Below are positions 1-11,589 of a stretch of 64,000 nucleotides of DNA, piece after piece. Within the stretch, counting starts at the first letter, position 1. Each line of letters starts with the position of its first letter. The translations under genes and the position numbers were made by a program. A model generated the notes under the pieces. It was given only the letters and a program-made list of their open reading frames with translations. It made no database searches and was not told the origin of the DNA. This DNA is from Cololabis saira (taxonomy: Eukaryota > Chordata > Actinopteri > Beloniformes > Belonidae), in contig NC_084597.1 of NCBI RefSeq assembly GCF_033807715.1, positions 4,337,058-4,401,057 on the forward strand, read 5' to 3'.

Positions 1-583
1 TCTGTTACACTATCATATATTGGTGGATGCGAAGAAGCAAACAAAAGCCCAGTAATAATACTATGAAACCACTATGAAATTTGGTGTCAATGAATTAGAA
101 TATATCCGTACAGTTTGTTACAGTATTTTTTTATACCCGTTGATAGTCTTAATTTTAAACATTCTTTTGAAGGTATGGATTGAACTACACATTCTTAAGT
201 CCTTTTCGCAACAATTCCATAGTTTTACACCATTTACTGAAATACAATGTTCTTTTGACTTTGTTCTTGCCTTTTGGTTTTTGAATGAACCAGCATTTCT
301 CAGTTGATACTTGTTCTCCTGGATTTGGAACAGCTCCTGTATGCTGCGTGGAAGGAGATTGTTGTGAGCATTTAGCAGTCTTCTGGACTCTTTCTGCACT
401 TTCTGCTCCTGAACAAGTAAAATAACAATGAGAAAGCGTGTGCTCAACGGTTCTGCAGCGCTGTCTGGTTTACATTACGCACCAGCCTGCCGTTGTACAA
501 AAGGCGCGAAAACAAAAACATCCATAAAAAGTATGCAAACAAATATAAATCCAATATTTCTACTCCAAAAAAAAGCAATCAGA
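1..583. other. Unassigned sequence
   Basis: No coding, RNA or repeat signature that I recognise. The short open frames here are AT-rich and lack domain-like composition. If the astrotactin exon at 23414-23864 is live, this would be deep intron sequence. Confidence 0.4.
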
Positions 584-866
584 ATTGTCAATAGGGCTGC
601 AACGATTCGTCGACGTTGTCGACAAAAATCGATAATCAAAATTGTCAACAATGAATTCCATTGTCGACGATTGTCGCCAGACATGTTTTTCCAACGGAGT
701 GAGGCGTCTCACTTCAATACAATCTCTGCCGAGTGTCTTGCATGCACGATAGCGTCTCTGCCGAGCGGTAGCGGTTAAACAAAAATGACGGCGTCCTATA
801 GCAGCTGCACATAACAAAACTTCAAAAGTTTGGGAGCATTTTAGCCTGAATACGGCAAATAAAAAG

Positions 867-980
867 ATGACTTGCAAGATTTGCAAAGCAGAACTTGCTT
901 ATCACGGGAGCACGTTGGTAATGCACGAGCATTTGAAGAGAAAGCACGTCGGACAGTTGAACGAAACAGACTCGCCTTTG
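867..980 (+). pseudogene. BED zinc-finger exon of hAT A transposase (fragment)
   Basis: About 37 codons starting MTCKICKAELAYHG show the C-x2-C pair followed by H-x4-H (EHLKRKH) of a BED finger, the DNA-binding module at the N terminus of ZBED/hAT transposases. The frame ends at a donor-like site (CCTTTGTAAGATATT). The copy at 36367-36480 has the better donor CCTTGGTAAGATATT at the same place, so this looks like a true exon of a spliced transposase gene. No complete transposase remains, so it is inactive. Confidence 0.7.
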
Positions 981-1199
981 TAAGATATTAAGCCTATTTT
1001 TGCTTTAAAGGAGAGCTTTATTGTTATGCCTGACTGTGCCTGACAAAATAATTTTAAATTTTAAATTTTAAACAGACCGAAAAAGAGCCACCATTCTGCA
1101 AAAGAAGCAGACGTGTTCCTGCAACAGACGACTACTGAGTCAGTAGATGCTGATCTGTGATATGAGCAGCTCTCATGGTTGATGGTGACGGGTTTCAAC

Positions 1200-2147
1200 T
1201 AGTGATGCACCGATTGTTTGGTAACCGAAATTGTTCGGCCGAAAATGGCAAAAAAACACTTTCGGTGTTCGGTGGAATAAGTGGGAAAAAAACAGAACAA
1301 TTAATAACGCCGTTGTAATATAAGGAAATAGACTGACTGCTCCGTAACTGTTGCGCACCACAAACATAAATCGTTGGCCAAACAAAAACTAACCACATAA
1401 CACTCCCGTAATGGTTGCGCACCACATAAATCGTTGGCCAACCAAAAACTAACGACATAAGAATTTAACTAACATTCACCAGCAGGTGGAACCAAAACAA
1501 CATAAATCAATCTATTACAGGTGCGTTTAGATGACGAAATCAAACGTGGAAGAGCGTGGAGTGAAGTGGTGCAAACATGTCAGCAGTGTGGAAGTATTTT
1601 AGAGTGGCAAAGAATAATACAAGAATGGCTTTTTGCAATGAATGTTCTGCTCAAATATCTAGAGGGGGCACATCTGCAAAGTCTTTCAGCTACAAGTTTG
1701 ATTTATCATTTGAAATGATAAAAAACCCTGAGCGCTTTAATGCATTTTTATTGTTTTAAGGCCTATGTTACAATGTTCAGTCAGTTAAGTCTAACGTAAG
1801 CTCAAAGATGGCCAAAAAATGTATTTTGCTAATTTATTTATTTTAAGTTATTGTTTTTTGCTGGTATAATGTCTGCTGGAATATTTAAAAAATGCTGGGA
1901 AATTAAAAAATGTTCAGTTTTTTATGTTCAACAAATGTTTTCTACCTTGTAATTTTGTAAAAGATGTTTTTCTTTTAAAAGCATGCCTAAATCAAATTTA
2001 TTTGATATATGCAATGGTGAAAAAATTGGCAAAATAAATGAAAAACTGCGAAGAACCATGTTCGGTATTGTTCGGTATTCGGCCAAGTGTTTATTATTAT
2101 TTTCGGTTTCGGTTTCGGCCACAAATTTTCATTTCGGTGCATCACTA
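1200..2147 (+). mobile_element. hAT element B, non-autonomous, nested in hAT A
   Basis: Terminal inverted repeats TAGTGATGCACCGA and TCGGTGCATCACTA bound 948 bp. A perfect 8-bp TSD, GTTTCAAC, lies at 1192-1199 and 2148-2155. Eight-base TSDs and BED-finger coding are diagnostic of hAT. The interior retains only a BED-finger exon and AT-rich filler, so most of the transposase has been deleted. A truncated second copy of the left end lies at 13226-13395. Confidence 0.92.
1577..1718 (+). pseudogene. BED zinc-finger exon of hAT B transposase
   Basis: The frame from 1577 reads SAVWKYFRVAKNNTRMAFCN and then a C-x2-C pair with SRGGTSAK, the classic BED layout. The C-terminal part (TSLIYHLK, with the zinc-binding H) is in another frame, the one ending at 1718, so there is a one- or two-base indel near 1685. 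The domain is recognisable but broken. Confidence 0.75.
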
Positions 2148-2397
2148 GTTTCAACAAATGATACACCAGTTCAACCCAGAGAACGTCCTGCCATCCAGAA
2201 CCCATTTACCCACTTGATGGAGAATAAATACCAAACGTTTTATTTTTTTTTATAATTTATTTTTTATATAACACAATTGCCTGTCCTTAAAAAATGAAAA
2301 ATAATGGACAGAGGTTTATTTACTTATGGATTTATGTCTATACTAACTGATCACTGTGCCTGTTGTTGGTTTTAGATAGGACATTTTATTTACTTCT

Positions 2398-2647
2398 TGT
2401 GCAGACCTCTGTTAATAAATGTACCTGTGTGACATTTGGCATGAGGCTTTGTATTAAAACTGACTGTTTTTTTAAGGGTTTGCCTCAGAAAAACATGAAG
2501 CTAACAGAGATGCTAACAGAGATGCTATGCTATAATGCTTTGGGGGAAACCCCAATTATGGCACAGAAAAATATCGATATATATCGAGTATCAACATTCA
2601 GCTAGAAAATATGGAGATATGACTTTTGGTCCATATCGCCCAGCCCT
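2398..2647. mobile_element. Non-autonomous DNA transposon end, GATGCTAACAGA family, copy 1
   Basis: This block is repeated at 14931-15217: GTGCAGACCTCTGTTAATAAA near the left, a GATGCTAACAGA motif array in the middle, and a shared right end CCATATCGCCCAGCCCTA. The right end resembles hAT-type termini with TAGGGCTGGGCGATAT. This copy has two GATGCTAACAGA units; the other has about five. The left terminus and TSD were not identified. Confidence 0.6.
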
Positions 2648-3192
2648 AGTGTGTCTATTGCAGCGCGACCAATTACCACTACAGAACCTGTAGACGAGAC
2701 TGTTATTACACACACAGGCCTCGTAAACTAATGTTGCCCGGAGTGGACGAAGTGAAACGCTACACTTTAAAACAATAAAACGTTGTTTTTAGGGGTTTTG
2801 TACGGGAGCTGATGGATTTTCCCCCAGTGTCTGGCTCACTTTATGAGAAGTATTTTACAAAGAGGGCAAACACATTACACACTTGTTGTCACATGAGGCC
2901 TTCTATTACGTGATGGGGACACACCAGAGGAGCCCAAAGAGTAAAAAAGAGCAACTAAATGGAATTGCTTTTATAAATCAGTGTCACATTATGCATTCAG
3001 AGCACAGACTAAAAAGCCTCTGTACAGTACACAAGTCTATGAATCTTTTGGGAATCGGCCCGTGAGCTCGCGGCGTATTCTCTCGTGAGCTGCACTTCCA
3101 GGCTATTCATTGATTCAAGTCCAGCTTTAAATATGGAGAGAAGCTGCCGCGGCTCTTAAAGAGGCACTGCCACTTCCAATAATGCACAGGTT

Positions 3193-3195
<3 letters not shown>
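2648..3195. other. Unassigned sequence
   Basis: No recognisable gene or repeat. The open frame at 2883-3065 has no family features. Confidence 0.4.

Positions 3196-3277
<82 letters not shown>
3196..3277. repeat. (GA)n microsatellite
   Basis: About 80 bp of near-perfect GA dinucleotide, ending in AAAGAAAAAAGG immediately before the Harbinger-type element. Confidence 0.97.
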
Positions 3278-3280
<3 letters not shown>

Positions 3281-3301
3281 AAAAAGGCACATAACAACTA
3301 A

Positions 3302-3955
3302 GGCCCCGTTTACACGGAGCAAAAATGGTGGCGTTTTCATGCATTTTGGCCGTTCGTTTACACGAAAACGGAGCTCAAAGTCACCAAAAACCATAATTTC
3401 TGAAAACTCCGGCCAAAGTGGAGATTTTCAAAAACTCCGTTTTCACGTTTGCGTCTAAACTGAGGAAAACGGAGATTTAAGCTTCAGAACGTCACATTAT
3501 GCAACAGAAACGTCACCAGCGTCATGTGTACGACCCGTGTTTACAATTTGTTTGGCCACCGTCAATATTTTCTTGTATTTTACCTGTTTTATATTCTAAA
3601 GTCACACTTAAAAGTAACTCCACTTCTCTGTCACTCCAAACCAAAGACTCTCGTTCCGTCTTGGAAGTAAAGCCTGAATTATGGTCCCGCGTTAAATCGA
3701 CGCAGAGCCTACGAGGCTCTGCGTTGGTGTAACGCGGAACCATATTATTCAGCCTTAACTGGAAGTTACACGTGTCATTTGTTGATGTTTTTTCCAGGAT
3801 TCTGATTGGCTGGCATGACGTTAACAGCGTTTTTATGCGGATTCGTGTAAACGAAGAGATTTTGAAAACGATCTTGTGTAAATGATGGAATTTTTCAAAA
3901 CGTAGAGGGGGAAATATCCGTTTTTGTAAATACCCGGCTATGTGTAAACGGGGCC
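3302..3955. mobile_element. PIF/Harbinger-type MITE, copy 1
   Basis: Terminal inverted repeats GGCCCCGTTTACAC and GTGTAAACGGGGCC are flanked by a 3-bp TSD TAA (3299-3301, 3956-3958), the target preference of PIF/Harbinger elements. The element is 654 bp and has no transposase. A second copy lies at 46799-48333. This copy contains an extra 85-bp palindromic MITE at 3671-3755 that the other copy lacks. Confidence 0.85.
3671..3755. mobile_element. 85-bp palindromic MITE
   Basis: The arms AGCCTGAATTATGGTCCCGC and, inverted, AGGCTGAATAATATGGTTCC make an almost complete hairpin. TAA flanks both sides (3668-3670, 3756-3758). In the other Harbinger copy the same place reads GGAAGTAACTGGAAGTTAC (near 47158-47175), the unoccupied site with a single TAA. 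Other full or partial copies: 6377-6445, 14108-14226, 53428-53512, 53812-53886 and 63189-63270. Confidence 0.9.
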
Positions 3956-4013
3956 TAAACTCTTACAACCAGTACTGGAGTTGAGGGGGATGAGGGGGGA
4001 TGAGGGGGATGGC

Positions 4014-4112
4014 ATCCCCCCTGAAATAAAAACGGTCCAAATCATCCCCCCTGAAATAAAAACGGTCCAAATCATCCCCCACTGAAATAAAAACGGTCCA
4101 AATCATCCCCCC
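4014..4112. repeat. 30-bp minisatellite, about 3 units
   Basis: The unit CATCCCCCCTGAAATAAAAA plus CGGTCCAAAT is repeated three times with minor changes inside the foldback element. Confidence 0.9.
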
Positions 4113-4234
4113 TGTAAAACTGCCACCCCCCCTTTCCATCCCTTATGTCATTTCATCAATGAATGTGGTTTTACTGCTATTTCAACATTTAGAGTCATCA
4201 CCAGAAAAATAACACCATAAAATAAATTATTTGA

Positions 4235-4397
4235 CAATTTTCACCTGTTTCAAGTAAATTTTCACTTGAAAAAGTAGAAAAATCTGCCAGTGGGACAAGA
4301 TTTATCTTCTTATTACAAGCAAAAAAATCTTGTTCCACTGGCAGATTTTTCTACTTATTTCAAGCGAAAATCTACTTGAAACAGGTGAAAATTGTTG
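4235..4397. repeat. Long imperfect inverted repeat
   Basis: The left arm (TTTCACCTGTTTCAAG through CTGCCAGTGGGACAAGAT) pairs with the right arm (ATCTTGTTCCACTGGCAG through CTTGAAACAGGTGAAA). Arms are about 65 bp with mismatches and a short AT spacer. Confidence 0.88.
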
Positions 4398-4798
4398 TTT
4401 TTTCCAGTGATGAGTCTTGTTTTAAGTGTAATGAGATTTTTTTACTAAAATGAGACATTTTAACTAGAAATAAGACAAATATTCTTGTTAAGATTGTGAG
4501 TTTTTGCAGTGATCCATGTTACTTATCCTGTGAAGGACAGAGTCATATTGATAAGTTCAGAAAAGTGTTTTTTATTGTTGTGTTTTGATGTATTTGATGT
4601 AAGCCCAGTGGATATTTAAAGCTTACAGAAGGCTGCATTTAACTGCTGCTATGTCATTCCTGCAGTATTTCTGCAGCTGTTTTGGTCACTGCTATTATTT
4701 GTAATATATTATATTATTTGTAATCAGCACAAATTATCTGTCCCCATATGATCAAATCCACCATCCCCCCTGATTTTTTTTTACAACTCCAGTACTGG

Positions 4799-5638
4799 AT
4801 GCAACCACATTAAATAAAGAAAATATGTTTCCCCCTTGGTTTGATGTTAATGTGCTGGTTTTAGTTCAAATGAAACAATGAATAATTTTACTGGTGGGTT
4901 TCGTGCTGGAGTTATGAAAACTTATCCCACTGGCTTAAATCATTTGACAGGTAGATAAATCCACAGCTTGGATGTCTAGACATCAGATTCACTCACGCTT
5001 TCCTCCGAGCTGCAGCCATCACAGCACTAAGCTGACAACATATGTTATTTAAGTAACCGTTTATATCTTCTTAAGTAAGATAAAGACTCTGTTGGCATTT
5101 ACGCCCTTTCTTCTCATTTACCCGCTTGACTGAAACCGTACCTCATGTGTTTGCAATAAGTGCTAGGTAGTAAATTTGTCAGGCACATTTTTCACGGTGT
5201 TTCTTTGAATAAATCAGTCAAATATTATAAAAGAAAGATCTTGCGCATTCATTAGAGGCTTTTACAGAAAGTTTCTTTGTTCGTTCCTTCAAAGACGACC
5301 ACGCTGTGCTTCTCCTCAGATGATTATCTTGAGATCAAAGCCGACCACTAGTGTCACAAATTAGGGCTGAAGACTGTGGTGGAAGAAACAAGGCGTTACC
5401 ACATGCACAAAGTCCTGCCTTTCGGCCAGCATGGGTTGCTTACCACTGATCATTCCTCCTCTCTATGCCATCACTTAGGTCTGTCACCATTAAGAGCTGA
5501 ATGAGCATGAATCGTCCCTGCAGGCCAAGTACGTTTGCCCTTGCAGGCGGTGAAAGCACCGATTAATCAGGATCTGGCATTAGAGAGACGTGAATTCCTC
5601 TATTCAATCTGCAAACTAGAGCTGTTTTGATCCCGCCT
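4799..5638. other. Unassigned sequence
   Basis: No recognisable gene, RNA or repeat in this stretch. Confidence 0.4.
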
Positions 5639-5838
5639 CGCTTGTCCCCTTATACCTAGGTTTGTATATATACCGTTTTTACAGAGTCTATTTTATTTTG
5701 TACTGTTTTATTTTATACTTATTCTACTTTTTTATAAAACATTTTTTTGAAGGAAAGCACCACTCCGTGCTGCTTTTAATTTTGTTCTATGCCTCGTATA
5801 ATGACAATAAAAAGTCTGAAGTCGGTTTCCTAAGACTC
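5639..5838 (+). repeat. Probable retroposon 3' tail
   Basis: An AT-rich segment ends CGTATAATGACAATAAAAAGTC. The ATGACAATAAA ending is common at the 3' end of fish LINE/SINE copies. No coding part remains. The assignment is by resemblance only. Confidence 0.3.
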
Positions 5839-5850
5839 TAAAAACCCTAA

Positions 5851-6842
5851 GGCCGCGTTCAGACTGCAGGCAAATCTGATATATATCTGATTCCTTCTCA
5901 TATCCAATTTTCAGGGCTGACTGTCCACACTGTTTTCTGCAAGTGTCCAAATCGGATCTGGCTCTGTTCAGACTGGGCCACATCATTGACTGATCTGACG
6001 GGTTGCCGTAGCAACGACGTCGGAGCGGAGGCGTCACCCAGCGCGTGTATTGTGTGAAGTCATGTATTTTTTTTATATATAAAAAAATCCCAAATATCTG
6101 TACCGTTTCTGATTGGGTGGGCACTGCGCATCATTTTTAGACACAACAATGAACGCACACCGCAAAAGTTGTGTCTCGGCGAAGGGAACCCGGCGTCCCA
6201 GCAAAATGAGAAACAGAGAAAAGTGTTCAGAACAAAACCACCAGCAAACTAACAAACCAACCAACAAAGCTCAGAGTTAACAAAACGAACCAGCAATGAA
6301 CAACTGGCAGCCCCGCTCCATAACCTCTCCTCCTGATGAGCTGACGGGCTGCAGGTTCAGGCTCACAGCGCGACTGAAGGCTGATTTATGGTTCCGCGTT
6401 ACACCAACGCAGAGCCTACGGCGTAGGGTACGCGGCGACCCGCACCTACGTGGAAATGCGGTCTTTTTTTCTGCTATTAAAACACGATTTGTAATGTGAA
6501 TTTGCAACACTTAAACTACAAATAATAGTTTTTGACGTGACATCAGAGATTGTACATGCTCTCTGTGAAAGGATGAGTAGCTCCACAACTGGAAATGGGC
6601 GGGTGGTTTGGAGCGTCTGGGACAGTCATATCCGATCTGAGTGTTTGGATGTTCAGACTGAGACGCATCTGCCCAAATGAGATAATGATCGGATATGAAA
6701 CTACCTCCCGGAGGTGGTTTCCATCTGGTTTGCAAAAATCGGATCTCATGTGGTTTGGGACTGTTCAGACTTCAAAAGAGTCATCCAGTTTCAATCTGGA
6801 TGGGCTAAAAATCGGATATTGGCTGGCAGTCTGAACGCGGCC
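5851..6842. mobile_element. TIR element GGCCGCGTTCAGACTG (Harbinger-like)
   Basis: Termini GGCCGCGTTCAGACTG and CAGTCTGAACGCGGCC bound 992 bp. Flanks are TAAAAACCCTAA on both sides (5839-5850, 6843-6854). This is either a 12-bp duplication or a 3-bp TAA TSD placed in a tandem AAAAACCCTAA target. Internal direct and inverted TCGGATATGA-type motifs recur. No transposase is present. Half a palindromic MITE lies at 6377-6445. Confidence 0.8.
6377..6445. mobile_element. Half copy of palindromic MITE
   Basis: AAGGCTGATTTATGGTTCCG followed by CGTTACACCAACGCAGAGCC matches one arm of the palindromic MITE. The second arm is missing. Confidence 0.7.
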
Positions 6843-6854
6843 TAAAAACCCTAA

Positions 6855-7558
6855 TATATCTCGCCATAGATCTTGCTTCTTATTGCTAAGATCAACAACA
6901 CCAGAGGTGCCAGTCTGATTGTACGAGACCATGTTTGGTGCAACAGTCAATCTTTCACAAACAAGTCTCTGCGTCAGCACTGGTGCATTGATTATCATGG
7001 TTTAATCACATCAATTACCGAATAAGTAGTTGATTAATCGCTCTGGTGGCAAAGACCCACACCATTGTATATCATATATCGATATATTGCATTTAAATAA
7101 ATAAATTGTGTGCATGTTTAGGTTATTTTTAATTATTTATTTTAAATCAGCTTTGTCCGCGGTCTTTGCGACTGTGATTAAGCTTCCAGAATTGACCCCT
7201 TGTCAAGCCCCGCCCCCGTTGATAGCATGGACAAAACTGTCGTCTCTCCCGTCCACTTCCATTGTAAAAACGGGGTTTTACATCACTTTATTTCTAATTA
7301 ATGGAACAAAGAAAATCAACAACAACTAGATAGAAATAAAAAGGAACACTTCAGGTACCGTGTCGATGAGTTTAGCTGATAGCACGGTGGAAGGTGTGGC
7401 CATCAACGTAGCTTTATCCAAAGCAGACATTTTTTATAATTTACCGTTGGTTTTGGGATGAAATGTATTGTGTCACTTTTACAACTTTTACACACCGCTT
7501 AACCATTTTAAGATAAATAAATAAAGGCTTTCGTGGTTGTAGCTATGGGTTGTAGCTG
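6855..7558. other. Unassigned sequence
   Basis: No gene or transposon ends recognised. An ATATATCGATATAT-like stretch near 7070-7090 may be a remnant of a transposon terminus. Confidence 0.35.
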
Positions 7559-7566
7559 CTGCTGAG

Positions 7567-9003
7567 CAGTGTTGGGAATAACGCGTTACAGTAACGCCGT
7601 TAGTTTTGCGGTAACTAATACTCTAACGCATTACTCCGTTATTAGTGCTTTTTTTTCCCCGCACGTGGAAACCAGAGGAAACGTAGTGCGTGTGCTTTCA
7701 AAAACATGACGGTCATGAGCCAAGAGAAGGCGAGTTTTGCAACGTGGAGATATTTTCATTACAGTAATCCCTGTTTTTCGCAGAGGTTACGTTCCAAAAA
7801 GAACCTGTGATAAGTGAAATTCTTTTTACAATTATTATAGAAGGCTTCAAATTGCGGAGATCAGCACCGCCTCGCACGTTTTCCACTGCTCTTCTCAGCC
7901 GCTGCATCCCGACTCTGTAGCGTCTTTTTCTCCTAAAGCCGCGGTGCAGGTGTGTTTTTACCAGAGAAGAAAATAGTTATAGGTCGTTTTGTCGCTCTTT
8001 TTTCTTCTGGGCAAAAAGATTCTTATAAACCGACACCATTGGTTATTTGAGACTGTAATAAACGATTCATCAAAGAGTCCTGTTCTTGAGCTGCTGCTGA
8101 AGCTCATTGGCCGTTCTCAGCTTGTTGCTAAGCAACCAACGTTATTGACACAGGAAGTGAAGAAGCGGGGAGACTGTTTAGCCAAAGATACTCTATACAG
8201 AAGTATAGAGTATCTTTAGAGTATCTCACTTCCTGTCTCCTAAGTGGGCGTGGCCGCCCCTCTCCCCACCTCGTTTTGGAACATACAACACTAGATACAG
8301 TACAACTTTCTTCCAAAAAGACTTAAATAATAAAAATAACAATATTATTAAGCAAAGAAGCAAGTTTTATTTTAGTTTTAAACTTCATTTTATCCGATGG
8401 GAAAACGATGAGAGCCAAATCTCACGAGAGTGTGTTGCTCAGACAGAGACAGGTCTCAAACAAAGTTCATTTTCTCCTAATCTGTCGGTCTGAAAATTGC
8501 CATTTTGGTGTCCGAATGTTCAGAAGGTTTGTGGCTTTTGAAAAATGGGTCCCATATTTACTTAGGTTACTATGGGGCGAAGGAATTGGTAATAATCTGT
8601 GCTCACGTTCACTTTTCCCATAGGACTCAATAGACTCAGGACCTACTTCCTGTCTCCTAAAGGGGCGTGGCAGTGGGGAAACCCACGTGACACAGATACA
8701 GGAAACCGAACTGTAGTGGGCTGTAGAGTTTATTGAACGTCTTTGGTTTAGCCAATCAGAATGCAGAACACAAGGCACAATGCAAATCCACAGTACCAGA
8801 ACAGTACCATGCTGAAATGAAGGCTAGAGGGGCGTTAATGGGAGCATTTAAAAAAATGTTTTTATTTAAAGTAACTAAATAGTTACTTTTCATAGTAACG
8901 CATTACTTTTTGGTTTAAGTAACTGAGTTACTGAGTTACTTTTTTAATTAAGTAACTAGTAACGGTAACTAGTTACTATTTTTCAGGTACTAGCACAACA
9001 CTG
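7567..9003. mobile_element. Non-autonomous hAT element, CAGTGTTGGGAA type
   Basis: The 1437-bp element starts CAGTGTTGGGAATAACGCG and ends AGCACAACACTG, with a perfect 8-bp TSD CTGCTGAG at 7559-7566 and 9004-9011. The sub-terminal regions are rich in GTTACTAGTTAC-type motifs in inverted orientation, as in hAT elements. The interior holds a palindrome (8184-8217) and two related CACTTCCTGTCTCCTAA segments near 8227 and 8645. No transposase remains. Confidence 0.9.
8184..8217. repeat. Perfect 15-bp hairpin
   Basis: Arms AAAGATACTCTATAC and GTATAGAGTATCTTT are separated by AGAA, inside the hAT element. Confidence 0.9.
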
Positions 9004-9011
9004 CTGCTGAG

Positions 9012-9339
9012 CCCACTTTGTTTTGGAAGTACGGATCAGATTTGTCAGTTTGGGGATAAAAATACACTGCACCCTCACAACACTACAAGGGTTCTTTTAC
9101 TAATACAAAGTTTATAAAATAATCCAGTGATTTAAATGTTGATACAAGGCAAGTAAAAACATTTTCCACTGATTTGAATGAGAGAGACGGCTGTTTGTTC
9201 CAACTGGATAAACCGGATATAGCAATATTTTTTTTATTTTGTTGTGTGAAAGGATTTATATACTATAGTATTTATCTGTTCCTTTTTTAGCACTGACTGA
9301 TGGCACTTTTAATCTTGTTGTCATATAACAATGACATAC
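9012..9339. other. Unassigned sequence with a possible retroposon tail
   Basis: Mostly featureless. Around 9290-9335 the TGATGGCACTTTTAATCTTG and ATAACAATGACATA strings resemble the end of a LINE/SINE 3' tail. No coding content. Confidence 0.3.
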
Positions 9340-10072
9340 AAGATTTGATAGTGCCTTATGTTCCTGGCAGAGCTCTCCGCTCCCAGAGTGCAGGTTTACT
9401 TGTAGTTCTTAGAGTATCTTAATGTAGATTTGGAGGGCGGGCGTTCTGCTATCAGGCACCATTACTATGGAACCAACTTCCAATCTGGGTTAAGGAGGCT
9501 GACACCACCTCCACCTTTAAAACTAAACTTAAAACCTTTCTGTTTAGTAAAGCCTATAGTTAGTGTTTAGTAAACCTCTAGCTGGTGTTGGTAAATCTCT
9601 AGGTAGTGTAAACTCTAGTGTGTCAGAGTCAGTAGTCATAGTTGCAGCTATAGAACAAGACTATAATAGTTAGTCTCAAATATAGCTTGGTGGTAGATAT
9701 GCTGCTATAGGCTTATGCTGCAGGGGGACACCGACAGGATCCGCTGGGCGGTGCCTCTCACCCTTCTTCTCCTCTCCTTTTCCCTGCCTCTCTTCCCCAT
9801 TACCATTTTCATTTATTATAAATATGTCATAGCTATCGTTTTTGTCCATCGTTCCTGTAGTTTCTTTTGCCGGCCCCCCTTTTTTCTCTTTTGTGCATGT
9901 TTGCAGGCCGGAGCCTCGGGAGCTGCGTTCTGGCCTGCGTTCCCGGTCCCCCCCCCCATCCCCGGTCATCCCATTGCTGCTTCCACCTGCCTACGTGGAT
10001 GTCTGCTGTGTGCTGCTGAGACAACATCTGTTGTATTAGACGCTATATAAATAAAATTGAATTGAATTAATA
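9340..10072 (+). mobile_element. 5'-truncated LINE (L2/CR1-like), copy 1
   Basis: The frame encodes the C-terminal tail of a non-LTR retrotransposon ORF (best copy 18743-19018: PYVPGRALRS through LLWNQLPIWVKEAD and TFKTKLKTFLFSKAYS). It is followed by a long 3' UTR ending GACGCTATATAAATAAAATT and an ATTGA-type tail at 10050-10072. The 5' end is truncated, as expected of target-primed insertion. Related fragments: 18690-19392, 37546-38591 and 39570-40408. Confidence 0.8.
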
Positions 10073-10575
10073 AAGATCTAACCTAATCTAATCTGATTAT
10101 CCACATTAAAAAAAATAACTCCTACACAATGTGTTTAGAATGATGAAACAATTAGAAATTCTTCTGTTTTTACATGTATTCAACTTTCTCTTTTGAGTGC
10201 AATGACTTCAAGGATCAGACCCCCACAACCTCCAGGGACATTTTGTGACCATTCCTCATATATTTATTATTAATATATTTATTCCACCGTACCAGTTTTA
10301 GCTCATTAGTCAGATGTCTGGTGAGAACTGCTTTTTTGAGGTCATTCCTCTCTACGGAGTTGAGGTTTGGGCTTTCCTTTTCCTGCCATTCTGTTGAGCA
10401 TTTACTTTACTGTTAAGGTGACTGTTCTGCTTCATCACTCATCTTCTACTCACTTTCTGTTAGCAGACGACCACACTAACGTTATTGTGCTCAACATTTT
10501 GGTACATTTGGGAATTGATTTTTTGGTCAATCATGCTCAAAACGAGCTCAGATCAAGACGATCCCGCTACCATAC
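10073..10575. other. Unassigned sequence
   Basis: No recognisable feature. Confidence 0.4.
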
Positions 10576-10583
10576 CTCTCCAT

Positions 10584-11250
<667 letters not shown>

Positions 11251-11258
11251 CTCTCCGT

Positions 11259-11589
11259 GATGGTAAATTGGATGGATTCCTAATGCTGAGTATTCTTTCC
11301 TGAGCAGTAACGTCAGAGATGTTTGCCATTTGAAGGAACGCCTTCAAAGCCTTTAGGAGTCACTCTTGGATTCTTTTTTACCTCATTTTGGCTGGAAAAC
11401 CACTTTTAGGAGAAGTGGCCGTAGTACAAACACTTTGAGATTACTTGGTATCCCTTCCCAATCGTAGGATCACATGTTTTCAGAAACGATGCATTATTGG
11501 TATTACTATTTTTATATAACATATATAACAATGACAGTTTCTCTTTGTTTTCTTTTATATATTTCTTTTCTTATTTGTGTATTATCATC
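11259..11589. other. Unassigned sequence
   Basis: No recognisable feature. Confidence 0.4.

Larger units (their letters stand above)
592..2235 (+). mobile_element. hAT element A (BED-finger type), interrupted by hAT B
   Basis: The left terminus begins TAGGGCTGCAACGATTCG, close to the terminus of the copy at 36198-37264. It carries a BED-type zinc-finger exon (867-980). Further in, a transposase segment starts at ATG 1175, is cut at 1199, and resumes in the same frame after 2155 (GFQQMIHQFNPENVLPSRTH across the junction). The interruption is a second hAT element at 1200-2147. The right terminus is not visible before the next repeat at 2398, so the 3' end is lost. The host TSD cannot be checked; the 8 bases before the terminus are ATTGTCAA. 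Confidence 0.75.
3970..4798. mobile_element. Foldback DNA transposon with CCAGTACTGGAGTTG termini
   Basis: Inverted termini CCAGTACTGGAGTTG and CAACTCCAGTACTGG bound about 829 bp. The interior has a 30-bp tandem array (4014-4112) and a long imperfect inverted repeat (4235-4397). The flanks do not give a clean 8-bp TSD, so hAT membership is only suggested by the CAG-type terminus. Confidence 0.65.

Noticed and set aside
3156..3394. Serine/leucine-rich minus-strand frames
   Set aside because: They run through the (GA)n tract and the Harbinger MITE terminus; no protein-like composition outside the repeat.
5839..6854. CCCTAA flanks considered as interstitial telomere repeats
   Set aside because: The repeat is AAAAACCCTAA, only one or two units per side, not a (TTAGGG)n array.
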